A stretch of DNA of 64,000 nt from assembly GCF_029844725.1 (NCBI RefSeq), contig NZ_JAOCKJ010000005.1, positions 310,001-374,000 of the forward strand, in the 5' to 3' direction. The notes below the pieces were generated by a model. The model did not search any database, was not told where the DNA came from, and was given only the letters and a program-made list of their open reading frames with translations. This DNA comes from Pantoea sp. GD03673 (GTDB taxonomy: Bacteria > Pseudomonadota > Gammaproteobacteria > Enterobacterales > Enterobacteriaceae). Of the stretch, positions 45,233 through 52,920 are shown one piece after another. The translations under genes were made by a program, and so were the position numbers. The first letter of the stretch is position 1. Each line of letters begins with the position of its first letter.

Positions 45233-47152
45233 GTGGTGAAGTGGCGTAACTGGATGATAGGGATCTGCCTGGTCGGTACGGCCAGCAGCGCATGGGCCGA
45301 TTCGCTTGATCAACAACGGCAACGTTATCAACAAATTAAACAGGCCTGGGACAGCAATCAGATGGCGACCGTGGATCAGTTGCTGCCGACGCTCCAGGAT
45401 TATCCGCTCTATCCTTATTTGCAATATCGCCTGCTGGCACAGGATCTCGATCAGGAGACCCCTCTGGCCGTGCAGAACTTTATTCGTCAATACCCGACGT
45501 TGCCGCCCGCGCGATCGCTCAGCATCCGCTTTATCAATGTGCTGGCCTGGCGTCAGGACTGGCAGGGCGTGCTGAACTTCAGCCCGACCGAACCTAAGCC
45601 GGTGCAGGCGCGCTGTAACTGGTATTACGCGAAATGGGCCACCGGTCAGCAGCAGGCTGCGTTTGATGGCGCGAAGCAGATCTGGCTGCGCGGCACGGCG
45701 CTGCCCGCAGACTGCGACAAGCTCTTCTCGGTCTGGCAGGCTTCCGGTCAGGTTTCACCCATTACCATTCTGGAACGTATCCGGCTGGCGATGAAAGCGG
45801 GCAACGACAGCCTGGTCAGTTATCTGGCAAAAACGTTACCTGCCGATTATCAGACCATGTCTGACGCGATTCAGTCGCTGCAGCAGGACCCGTTAACGGT
45901 CAGCACCTTTGCCAGCGCCGTCGGGCCAACCGACTTCACCCGCCAGGCAACGATTTACGCCTTTACGCGCGTGGCACGCCAGGACATGGAAAATGCCCGC
46001 AGCCTGATTCCGATTCTGGTCCGGGCGCAGAAGATGGGGCCGGAAGATGAGCAGGCGCTGAAAGAGATTGTGGTCTGGCGCATGATGGGCAGCGATCTCA
46101 CCTCTGAGCAGGCGCGCTGGCGTGATGCGGTGGTGATGAACAGTGAGTCTACCGCGCTGGTGGAACGCCGGGTACGACTGGCGCTCTCGCAGCATGATCG
46201 ACGCGGCCTGAACACCTGGATCGCCCGCCTGCCGCTGGAAGCCAAAGAGAAAGATGAGTGGCAGTACTGGCAGGCTGACCTGCTGTTTGAGAAAGATCGC
46301 AAAGAGGAAGCGGAAGAGATCCTGCGCAAGCTGATGCAGGCGCGTGGCTTCTATCCGATGGTGGCCGCCCAGCGGCTGGGCGTTGACTACCCGTTACAGG
46401 TAGATGAAGCGCCGAAGCCTGACAGTGCCACGGTGCAGGGGCCGGAGCTGGCCCGTGTACGTGAGCTGATGTACTGGGGGCTGGATAATCTGGCACGCAG
46501 CGAGTGGAGCAATCTGATTGCCAGCCGCACCCACACGCAGCAGCAGATGCTGGCGCGCTACGCCAATGAGCAGGACTGGTGGGATCTCAGCGTGCAGGCG
46601 ACCATTACCGCAAAAATGTGGGACAGCCTGAAAGAGCGCTTCCCGCTGGCCTGGCAGAGCGTTTATGAGCGTAACACCGAGGTCAAACAGATCCCGCCGA
46701 GCTATGCGATGGCGATTTCGCGTCAGGAAAGTGCCTGGAACCCGAAAGCGCGTTCGCCGGTCGGGGCCAGTGGTCTGATGCAGATTATGCCCGCCACCGC
46801 AGCGCATACCGTGAAGATGTATGACATTCCTGGCTACAGCAACACCAGTCAGCTGCTCGATCCGGAAACCAATATCCAGATTGGTACCCAGTATCTGGAA
46901 TACGTTTATCAGCAGTTCAACCAGAACCGGATATTCGCCTCTGCGGCCTATAACGCCGGGCCGGGCCGGGTGCGAAGCTGGCAGAAAACCAGTGCGGGCA
47001 ATCTCGATGCCGTCGCGTTCATTGAGACCATTCCGTTCTCGGAAACGCGTGGCTACGTGAAGAATGTGCTGGCGTATGACGCCTACTATCGTCACTTCAT
47101 GGGCAAGCCTGACAGCATCCTGTCAGATGCTGAGTGGAATCGCCGTTACTAG
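45233..47152 (+). CDS. slt: Soluble lytic murein transglycosylase Slt70
   Basis: A 639-residue periplasmic enzyme that cleaves peptidoglycan to 1,6-anhydro-muropeptides. Signal peptide residues ~1-23 ('ICLVGTASSAWA'), a long ring-shaped helical domain (to ~450) and a lysozyme-like domain with catalytic Glu in 'AISRQESAWNPKARSPVG', then 'GLMQIMPATA' and 'AAYNAGPGRV'. GTG 45233 follows GAGGAG at six bases and begins the signal peptide; ATG 45182 would put a charged tail in front and was rejected. Confidence 0.94.
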   Translation: MVKWRNWMIGICLVGTASSAWADSLDQQRQRYQQIKQAWDSNQMATVDQLLPTLQDYPLYPYLQYRLLAQDLDQETPLAVQNFIRQYPTLPPARSLSIRFINVLAWRQDWQGVLNFSPTEPKPVQARCNWYYAKWATGQQQAAFDGAKQIWLRGTALPADCDKLFSVWQASGQVSPITILERIRLAMKAGNDSLVSYLAKTLPADYQTMSDAIQSLQQDPLTVSTFASAVGPTDFTRQATIYAFTRVARQDMENARSLIPILVRAQKMGPEDEQALKEIVVWRMMGSDLTSEQARWRDAVVMNSESTALVERRVRLALSQHDRRGLNTWIARLPLEAKEKDEWQYWQADLLFEKDRKEEAEEILRKLMQARGFYPMVAAQRLGVDYPLQVDEAPKPDSATVQGPELARVRELMYWGLDNLARSEWSNLIASRTHTQQQMLARYANEQDWWDLSVQATITAKMWDSLKERFPLAWQSVYERNTEVKQIPPSYAMAISRQESAWNPKARSPVGASGLMQIMPATAAHTVKMYDIPGYSNTSQLLDPETNIQIGTQYLEYVYQQFNQNRIFASAAYNAGPGRVRSWQKTSAGNLDAVAFIETIPFSETRGYVKNVLAYDAYYRHFMGKPDSILSDAEWNRRY

Positions 47153-47161
47153 CTGTGCTAA

Positions 47162-47191
47162 GCTTCCGTACTCTTTAGCGAGTACGGAAGC
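47162..47191. promoter_or_regulatory. Trp operator of trpR, extended palindrome
   Basis: The Trp-repressor site GTACTCTTTAGCGAGTAC (47168-47185) lies inside a longer inverted repeat with perfect 12-bp arms, GCTTCCGTACTC and GAGTACGGAAGC. It is 6 bp before the trpR start, for autorepression, and its RNA hairpin also falls just after the slt stop. Confidence 0.8.
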
Positions 47192-47197
47192 CTCTTC

Positions 47198-47518
47198 ATG
47201 ACCCAGTATGATTCCCCCTCTACCGATGCGCATCCGCCAGAAGACAGCTGGCAACGCTTTGTGGTGCTGATGCAGCAGGCCTTTGCTGATGGTCATGCAT
47301 TGCCACTGATGCAACTGATGATGACGCCTGATGAGCGGGAAGCATTCGGCACCCGGCTGCGGATTATCGAAGAGCTGATGAACGGTGAAATGAGCCAGCG
47401 CGAGCTGAAAAATGAGCTTGGCGTCGGCATTGCGACCATTACCCGCGGCTCGAACAGCCTGAAAGAGGCACCGCCGGAGCTGAAACGCTGGCTGGAAGCG
47501 CGTCTGGGACGCGCCTGA
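47198..47518 (+). CDS. trpR: Trp operon repressor TrpR
   Basis: A 106-residue all-helical repressor activated by tryptophan, acting on trp, aroH, mtr and its own gene. The HTH is '[20 protein letters not shown]' (residues ~68-87), with the tryptophan pocket residues in '[13 protein letters not shown]'. Its operator lies directly upstream. Its stop abuts the end of the convergent yjjX with no gap. Confidence 0.96.
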   Translation: MTQYDSPSTDAHPPEDSWQRFVVLMQQAFADGHALPLMQLMMTPDEREAFGTRLRIIEELMNGEMSQRELKNELGVGIATITRGSNSLKEAPPELKRWLEARLGRA

Positions 47519-48037
47519 TTACTGCTGATAGAGCGAATGGACGAACGGGCAGAGCGCCAGAATCAGTGCCTGATGATAGACGCTGGAGCGGCTGAGCAGG
47601 CCGTTCGTGAACGCCCCGATAGCCCCTCCCTGGTGTTTAATGTTTTCGATGCCGGTTAACCGCGCCATCTCTTCGCCCAGTTCACGGCCTTCGCGCAGAC
47701 CCGCCAGCACCACCGGTGGCAGGGTGAAACTGGCCGAGCGTGACTCGCCACGCTGCTTCTGGTTCTCCACCACCATCCAGGCAAACGCGGTGTCATCTTC
47801 AATACCCGCCTCAATGGCAACCCAGAACGCGGCTTCAGGCCGGACCTGGCGGGCATTCATCACGCGCTGACGTGCGCCCGTTCGCGTTTCAAGATTGGTT
47901 AACGGTTGTGCTGCTACGCCGCTATCGACCCCGACCCCTTCAATATGGCAGGATCCCTCGCCGAAAACGTCGCTGAAAGCCTGAGCAATCGCGTGAATCT
48001 TCGCTGGGTTGGTTGTGGCTGCGACAACATGGTACAT
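47519..48037 (-). CDS. yjjX: Inosine/xanthosine triphosphatase YjjX
   Basis: A 172-residue house-cleaning NTPase that hydrolyses ITP and XTP to keep them out of nucleic acids. Key blocks are '[20 protein letters not shown]', '[11 protein letters not shown]' and '[21 protein letters not shown]'. ATG 48037 gives the E. coli-like N-terminus; the frame to 48076 was rejected. The gene's upstream region holds the inverted-repeat element at 48063-48206. Confidence 0.94.
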   Translation of the reverse strand: MYHVVAATTNPAKIHAIAQAFSDVFGEGSCHIEGVGVDSGVAAQPLTNLETRTGARQRVMNARQVRPEAAFWVAIEAGIEDDTAFAWMVVENQKQRGESRSASFTLPPVVLAGLREGRELGEEMARLTGIENIKHQGGAIGAFTNGLLSRSSVYHQALILALCPFVHSLYQQ

Positions 48038-48062
48038 AATTGATTGAACCCTCAGGTGATTA

Positions 48063-48206
48063 AGAGCCTGGCCCATCAGGCAAGTTTACGGGCGGGTCTG
48101 AACCTGAGCCGTGCCACGATCCTCACGTACGCCGTGTACGCCGGGTCATTCCGCACGCTCCGTGTCCAGACTCCCCGCAACAATGGTGCCTGATGGGACA
48201 GGCTCT
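48063..48206. repeat. 144-bp element with 20-bp terminal inverted repeats
   Basis: The ends AGAGCCTGGCCCATCAGGCA (48063-48082) and TGCCTGATGGGACAGGCTCT (48187-48206) match at 19 of 20 positions. Inside is a small hairpin, CGTAC-GCCGT-GTACG. It fills nearly the whole gap between the divergent yjjX and gpmB. No clear target duplication and no coding potential. It looks like a MITE or intergenic repeat. Confidence 0.65.
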
Positions 48207-48241
48207 GAGACAATTTTTGTCGCAGTATAACGGAAACTAAC

Positions 48242-48889
48242 ATGCTACAGGTCTATCTTGTTCGTCACGGTGAAACGGTATGGAATGCGGAACGCCGCAT
48301 TCAGGGGCAGTCCGACAGTCCGCTGACGGAAAAAGGTGAGCAACAGGCTTATCAGGTGGGTGAGCGCGTGAAGCATCTGGGTATTACGCACGTGATTGCC
48401 AGCGATCTGGGGCGTACGCGCCGCACCGCAGAGATTATTGCGGATGCCTGTGGTTGCGCAGTGACGCTGGATCCGCGCCTGCGTGAGCTGAATATGGGCG
48501 TGCTGGAAAAACGTCCGCTGGATGGTTTAACGGCAGAAGAAGAGCAGTGGCGTGCCACGCTGGTCAACGGCACCGAAGGCGGTCGTATTCCTGAAGGGGA
48601 GTCGATGACGGAGATGGCAACGCGTATGCACGCCGCGCTGAATGCCTGTCTCGATCTTCCTGCCGGAAGCCGTCCGCTGCTTGTCAGTCACGGTATGGCG
48701 CTGGGATCGCTGGTCAGCACGATTCTCGGTCTGCCCGCTTATGCTGAACGTCGTCTGCGCCTGCGTAACTGCTCTCTTTCACGCGTTGATTATCAGCAGA
48801 GCGCCTGGCTGGCAGAGGGCTGGATTGTGGAGACAGCGGGAGACATTTCCCATCTGGATGCGCCTGCGCTCGACGAGCTGCAACGCTGA
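48242..48889 (+). CDS. gpmB: Phosphatase of the phosphoglycerate mutase family GpmB
   Basis: A 215-residue cytoplasmic protein (E. coli ytjC/gpmB). The catalytic 'YLVRHGETVWNAERR' lies at residues ~5-19 and the second histidine in 'LLVSHGMALGSLV'. Named as a mutase, but cofactor-dependent mutase activity is doubtful and a sugar-phosphate phosphatase role fits better. Ends 9 bp before a strong hairpin and convergent with rob. Confidence 0.9.
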   Translation: MLQVYLVRHGETVWNAERRIQGQSDSPLTEKGEQQAYQVGERVKHLGITHVIASDLGRTRRTAEIIADACGCAVTLDPRLRELNMGVLEKRPLDGLTAEEEQWRATLVNGTEGGRIPEGESMTEMATRMHAALNACLDLPAGSRPLLVSHGMALGSLVSTILGLPAYAERRLRLRNCSLSRVDYQQSAWLAEGWIVETAGDISHLDAPALDELQR

Positions 48890-48897
48890 GTGCATAA

Positions 48898-48924
48898 GGG
48901 CTGCCGTTGCGATAACGGCAGCCC
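48898..48924. terminator. Hairpin between gpmB and rob
   Basis: Perfect 11-bp stem GGGCTGCCGTT / AACGGCAGCCC with a 5-base loop between convergent genes. Only a weak T-rich stretch (TGATCTT) follows, so it acts as a terminator or an mRNA end block. Confidence 0.65.
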
Positions 48925-48929
48925 TGATC

Positions 48930-49811
48930 TTAGCTGGCCACGGCCTGGCGGCGAATCGGAATCAGATATTCGCACCGGATTTCGGTTGGTGGTTCAGCGC
49001 GCTTTTTACCGCCATCGGTATAAAAGCGTTCGATGTCCTGTCCCTGACGACGGGTCAGCCCCAGCGTTGGCATGCAGGTGCCGTAAAGCAGCAGGATAAA
49101 TTCCTGCAGGTTGACGCGCGGGCCGCTGTAGCTGAACTGCACGTAATCGCCCGCTTCCAGAATAACACGCTGACCGGAATGCAGATTGACCGCGCTGTCA
49201 GCAGGCACCGCCGTGGTGTAAAGAATCTCCTGCTCATCATCTTTGTCCTGGCTGGCACGCACCTGATGCAGGCCATACAGCACAGGCGGCACCGTGTCCG
49301 TTTCCAGCAGGAACTGCTTCCAGAAGTGCATACGCATCTCGTCGCGGTAGCTGGAAATCTGCTCCAGAATACAGGTGTAGTTCTGGGTCTGTCCCACCAG
49401 CACGGTTTCCGGCAGGGTAACAAACGTCGGTTCCGGCTGCGTTTCATCGTCCAGGCGAATCGGCGGACGAATTCCGAATGAGTTCCAGTCGGAAGAGCGG
49501 CGATACCAGGCCGGAGTCTGAGCAAACTGCTTTTTGAATGCGCGAGTAAAAGTCTGCTGTGAATCAAACCGATACTGCAGGGCGATGTCCAGAATCGGGC
49601 GGCTGGTCAGACGCAGCGCGACAGCGGCTTTAGACAGACGACGCGCACGGATGTAGGCACCAATGGCGTGACCGGTCACGTCCTTGAACATCCTTTGTAA
49701 ATGCCATTTAGAGTAACCGGCTTTCTGGGCAACGTTATCCAGTGAAAGGGGCTGATCCAGATGGCTCTCCAGCCAGACAAGCAAATCGCGAATGATACCG
49801 GCTTGGTCCAT
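48930..49811 (-). CDS. rob: Transcriptional activator Rob
   Basis: A 293-residue AraC/XylS-family activator of the mar/sox/rob regulon, raising tolerance to antibiotics, solvents and bile. Two HTH motifs are at the N-terminus ('NVAQKAGYSKWHLQRMFKDV' and 'ILDIALQYRFDSQQTFTRAF'), and the C-terminal GyrI-like ligand domain runs from ~125. The DNA-binding part is first, as in Rob and unlike most AraC proteins. Divergent from creA. Confidence 0.95.
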   Translation of the reverse strand: MDQAGIIRDLLVWLESHLDQPLSLDNVAQKAGYSKWHLQRMFKDVTGHAIGAYIRARRLSKAAVALRLTSRPILDIALQYRFDSQQTFTRAFKKQFAQTPAWYRRSSDWNSFGIRPPIRLDDETQPEPTFVTLPETVLVGQTQNYTCILEQISSYRDEMRMHFWKQFLLETDTVPPVLYGLHQVRASQDKDDEQEILYTTAVPADSAVNLHSGQRVILEAGDYVQFSYSGPRVNLQEFILLLYGTCMPTLGLTRRQGQDIERFYTDGGKKRAEPPTEIRCEYLIPIRRQAVAS

Positions 49812-50005
49812 AAAACATCCTCATACTCTGGTGGTGCAGCTAAATGCATTCGAAGAATATTAGCACTCATTGCTCAAAAGACGTGGGCCGTTTTCCGGGG
49901 AAGGTTGTGCTAAATCAGTACGGGCTTAAACCCGTTTTGGTTTGGTCATTGATTCGATTGCCAGTACATTACATTCTCATCTATTCCATTTGCAACGGTA
50001 ACGCC

Positions 50006-50479
50006 ATGACAATATCTCGTCTTATGATCGCTGTACTGACCACGCTGACCTTTTCCAGCCCGCTGTTTGCCGAACAGATCGGCTCGGTCGATACGGTATT
50101 CAAGATCTTCGGGCCTGACCACAAAATTGTTGTTGAAGCTTTCGATGACCCGGATGTTAAAAATGTAACCTGTTATATCAGCCGGGCAAAAACCGGGGGT
50201 ATCAAAGGTGGACTGGGTCTGGCTGAAGATACCTCGGATGCCGCGATCTCCTGTCAGCAGATTGGTCCGGTCGAGCTGAGCGAAAAAATCGCGCAGGGGA
50301 AAGCGCAGGGTGACGTGGTCTTTCGCCAGCGCACCTCTTTAATCTTCAAGAAGCTGCAGGTTGTACGCTTCTTCGACAAAAAGCGCAATGCTCTGGTCTA
50401 TCTGACCTACTCCGATAAAGTGGTCGATGGCTCACCGAAAAATGCGCTCAGTGCCGTGCCGATTATGCCGTGGCACTGA
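50006..50479 (+). CDS. creA: CreA family protein
   Basis: A 157-residue protein with signal peptide (residues ~1-22, '[12 protein letters not shown]') and a highly conserved body: '[20 protein letters not shown]', '[20 protein letters not shown]', ending 'SAVPIMPWH'. ATG 50006 was chosen because it begins the signal peptide; the longer frame from 49844 lacks one. In E. coli creBCD follow; here arcA comes next and creBCD are absent. Function unknown. Confidence 0.92.
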   Translation: MTISRLMIAVLTTLTFSSPLFAEQIGSVDTVFKIFGPDHKIVVEAFDDPDVKNVTCYISRAKTGGIKGGLGLAEDTSDAAISCQQIGPVELSEKIAQGKAQGDVVFRQRTSLIFKKLQVVRFFDKKRNALVYLTYSDKVVDGSPKNALSAVPIMPWH

Positions 50480-50500
50480 TTAAACGGCTGTATTGCGCCC

Positions 50501-50528
50501 AAAAAAAACGCCCGAAGGGGCGTTTTTT
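50501..50528. terminator. Bidirectional terminator between creA and arcA
   Basis: Stem ACGCCC/GGGCGT with a 4-base loop, eight A before and six T after, so it works on both strands. Confidence 0.88.
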
Positions 50529-50550
50529 GTTTATCGCATCTGACAGCTGA

Positions 50551-51267
50551 TCAATCCTGCAGATCGCCACAGAAGCGATAACCTTCACCATGAATGGTGG
50601 CGATGATCTCAGGCGTGTCCGGCGTGGATTCGAAATGCTTGCGGATACGGCGGATGGTGACATCAACGGTGCGATCGTGTGGCTTAAGGTCGCGACCGGT
50701 CATTTTTTTCAGCAGATCGGCACGGGTCTGAATTTTGCCTGGGTTTTCACAGAAGTGCAGCATGGCGCGGAACTCACTGCGTGGCAATTTGTAGTGCTCG
50801 CCGTTCGGGTTGATCAGCGAGCGGCTGTTAATATCCAGCTCCCAGCCGTTAAATTTATAACTTTCTACCTGGCGGCGCTCTTCGCCTGGCATGGCCAGAT
50901 TCATGGTGCGCGACAGCAGGTTGCGGGCACGAATAGTCAGCTCACGCGGATTAAACGGTTTGGTGATGTAGTCGTCAGCGCCAATTTCCAGACCAAGAAT
51001 TTTATCGACTTCGTTGTCACGGCCGGTCAGGAACATCAGGGCGACATTGGCCTGCTCACGCAGTTCACGGGCCAGCAGCAGGCCGTTTTTACCTGGCAGG
51101 TTGATGTCCATAATGACCAGGTTAACGTCATTGTCGGTCAGCACCTGATGCATTTCAGCACCATCCGTCGCCTCATACACCACATAACCTTCCGCCTCAA
51201 AAATGCTCTTGAGGGTATTACGCGTGACCAGTTCGTCTTCAACGATAAGAATGTGCGGGGTCTGCAT
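50551..51267 (-). CDS. arcA: Two-component response regulator ArcA
   Basis: A 238-residue OmpR-family regulator that adapts gene expression to low oxygen with the sensor ArcB. Receiver domain residues 1-120 with phospho-acceptor Asp54 in '[13 protein letters not shown]', and a winged-helix DNA-binding domain (~135-234) with '[20 protein letters not shown]'. A possible FNR box lies about 280 bp upstream. Confidence 0.97.
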   Translation of the reverse strand: MQTPHILIVEDELVTRNTLKSIFEAEGYVVYEATDGAEMHQVLTDNDVNLVIMDINLPGKNGLLLARELREQANVALMFLTGRDNEVDKILGLEIGADDYITKPFNPRELTIRARNLLSRTMNLAMPGEERRQVESYKFNGWELDINSRSLINPNGEHYKLPRSEFRAMLHFCENPGKIQTRADLLKKMTGRDLKPHDRTVDVTIRRIRKHFESTPDTPEIIATIHGEGYRFCGDLQD

Positions 51268-51365
51268 GTTTAGCTACCTAAAATTTGCCAACAAATTGAA
51301 AACAGGGCGTACAGCGGTATGGCGTTATCCATCATCAAGAGCGGCGGGTCGCGCTGAACCGTTGT

Positions 51366-51497
51366 ACGAAATCATATTTTGATAAGCCATCTATCAACGT
51401 CAACAACAGGTTTAGCTCAGCCAGTCAGGATGAAAATTGCATGCCCCGGGCGTTAATAATAATGGCGCATATCCTAACTGTATTAACAGCAACCTAA
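51366..51497 (+). pseudogene. YjjY-like frame without a start codon
   Basis: One frame reads SINVNN at 51390-51407 and then ends 'ILTVLTAT' and stop (51495-51497). Both blocks fit E. coli YjjY, a 46-residue protein in the same place, as I remember it. No ATG, GTG or TTG occurs in frame before SINVNN; the position expected for the start reads TGT-ACG. The first in-frame ATG, at 51441, would give only 18 residues. So it is a decayed gene or conserved for another reason, such as leader or regulatory DNA. Confidence 0.4.
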
Positions 51498-51538
51498 CAG
51501 CACCAACTACAACCGATAAGCATAAAAACAACGCTTCG

Positions 51539-51552
51539 TTGACTTATATCAA
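51539..51552. promoter_or_regulatory. FNR box upstream of arcA
   Basis: TTGACTTATATCAA matches the FNR consensus TTGAT-N4-ATCAA at 9 of 10 positions. arcA is known to be induced by FNR in E. coli; here the centre is about 278 bp from the arcA start. Confidence 0.65.
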
Positions 51553-51875
51553 ATGCAATTGTAGCACGTTAACACTTTCGTGAAAAACTTCTCGCAGATT
51601 GCCTGTTTAGCTCACAAAAAGCATCATTTCGGTTACATTTATTACGCTTGCACTCCAAAATGAAACCAGTGGGTAACCACATTCTATCCGGTTGAAGTTG
51701 AACAGATTAATCAGGGTTTCTTTAATAAGGCTGGTTTCGGCGATAAAACGGTTCAGGACATCTTTTTTAATGAGTTTAAACGTGTTAACACCGGATTTTC
51801 TTATTACCTTATGACCAGTGAATCATTAACAGCCATGTTAATATGGCGTTATGTAAATGGACCAATGGAATAAAT

Positions 51876-52580
51876 ATGCTTTTTCCCCTGATTCTCGTCT
51901 CGCCCGCGCGGCCAGAAAATATCGGCGCTGCGGCGCGTGCCATGAAAACCATGGGGTTCAGCCAGCTGCGCATCGTTGACAGCGACGCCTGGCAGGATCC
52001 CGCTGCACGCCGGGTAGCCCATGGTGCTGGTGAGATCCTCGACAATGTTCAGACCTTCGCCACGCTGGCCGAGGCATTAGCCGACATCGATTTTTCGGTG
52101 GCGACGACGGCGCGCAGCCGGGCAAAGTTCCGCTACTACGCCACACCGGAGCAGGTGGAAACGCAACTGCTGGAAAAGCGTCAGTGGGTAAACAGCATGG
52201 CACTGGTGTTTGGCCGTGAAGATAGCGGGCTGACGAACGAAGAGCTGGAGCAGGTTGACCTGCTGACCGGCATCCCGATGGCGAATGACTATCCTTCACT
52301 GAATCTCGGTCAGGCCGTCATGGTTTACTGCTATCAGCTGTCGGCGCTGAATCAGGTTGAGGCACCCGTGGCGTCTGCCGCCGACGGGCAGCAGTTGCAG
52401 GCGCTGCGTCAGCGTTTCCATCAGCTGCTGGTGCAACTGGACGTCAGTGATGATGAGAAGCTGTCAGACTGGATCGATCAGCGGGTGGGTCTGCTGGAAC
52501 AGCGCGACAGTGCAATGCTGCATCGTCTGCTGCACGATATTGAAAAAAAACTTACAGATAAATCCTCGGCAAAAAGCTGA
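51876..52580 (+). CDS. yjtD: TrmH/SpoU-family RNA methyltransferase YjtD
   Basis: A 234-residue 2'-O-methyltransferase of the SPOUT (trefoil-knot) class, E. coli yjtD/lasT. N-terminal 'LVSPARPENIGAAARAMKTM' and knot motifs 'MALVFGREDSGLTNEEL' and 'YPSLNLGQAVMVY' are those of TrmJ-like enzymes. Its RNA target is not settled. ATG 51876 gives the start MLFPLILV; the frame from 51843 was rejected. Upstream neighbour of the thr operon, as in E. coli. Confidence 0.88.
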   Translation: MLFPLILVSPARPENIGAAARAMKTMGFSQLRIVDSDAWQDPAARRVAHGAGEILDNVQTFATLAEALADIDFSVATTARSRAKFRYYATPEQVETQLLEKRQWVNSMALVFGREDSGLTNEELEQVDLLTGIPMANDYPSLNLGQAVMVYCYQLSALNQVEAPVASAADGQQLQALRQRFHQLLVQLDVSDDEKLSDWIDQRVGLLEQRDSAMLHRLLHDIEKKLTDKSSAKS

Positions 52581-52694
52581 TTTTATAGCAACAGATCGCA
52601 GAGAATTTCTGCATCACAAACGATCAAACAGTGTTTTACGGTTTCACCGGTGGCTGTGCGCAGTGGTGGAAAACTGTCCGTCCGACAAATCGGG

Positions 52695-52723
52695 TTGACT
52701 TAATGTGCGCTTTGCTTTACTTC
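52695..52723 (+). promoter_or_regulatory. thr operon promoter
   Basis: TTGACT (52695-52700) and TACTTC (52718-52723), 17 bp apart, correspond to TTGACT/TACTTT of E. coli thr. It is 46 bp before the leader peptide. Confidence 0.7.
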
Positions 52724-52768
52724 TGGAGGCAAGACGGACAGACAAAAACAGACAGAAAATAAATCTAC

Positions 52769-52837
52769 ATGCGTAAAATCAGCCTGAACACCACAATTAT
52801 TACCACCACCATTACCCCAGGTAACGGTGCGGGCTGA
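52769..52837 (+). CDS. thrL: thr operon leader peptide
   Basis: A 22-residue peptide with six threonine and four isoleucine codons, clustered at codons 8-16 (TTIITTTIT), ending in GNGAG then a proline-glycine-containing tail as in E. coli (…'PGNGAG'). Ribosome stalling when charged tRNA-Thr or tRNA-Ile is scarce prevents the attenuator from forming. E. coli has eight threonine codons, so the signal here is somewhat weaker. Confidence 0.93.
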   Translation: MRKISLNTTIITTTITPGNGAG

Positions 52838-52861
52838 CGCATACAGGAAAAACAGAAAAAA

Positions 52862-52893
52862 AGCCCGCACCTAACCAGTGCGGGCTTTTTTTT
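52862..52893 (+). terminator. thr attenuator
   Basis: Stem AGCCCGCAC / GTGCGGGCT with loop CTAACCA followed by eight T, 24 bp after thrL, nearly the same as the E. coli attenuator. Confidence 0.95.
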
Positions 52894-52920
52894 GGGCTTA
52901 AATTCAGGAGAGTTTATATT

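Larger units (their letters stand above)
51268..51875. other. arcA-yjtD intergenic region
   Basis: This 608-bp stretch carries the long arcA leader and promoter, the FNR box at 51539-51552 and a YjjY-like frame at 51366-51497, each listed separately. The part 51560-51840 is AT-rich and shows nothing else I could identify. Confidence 0.5.
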
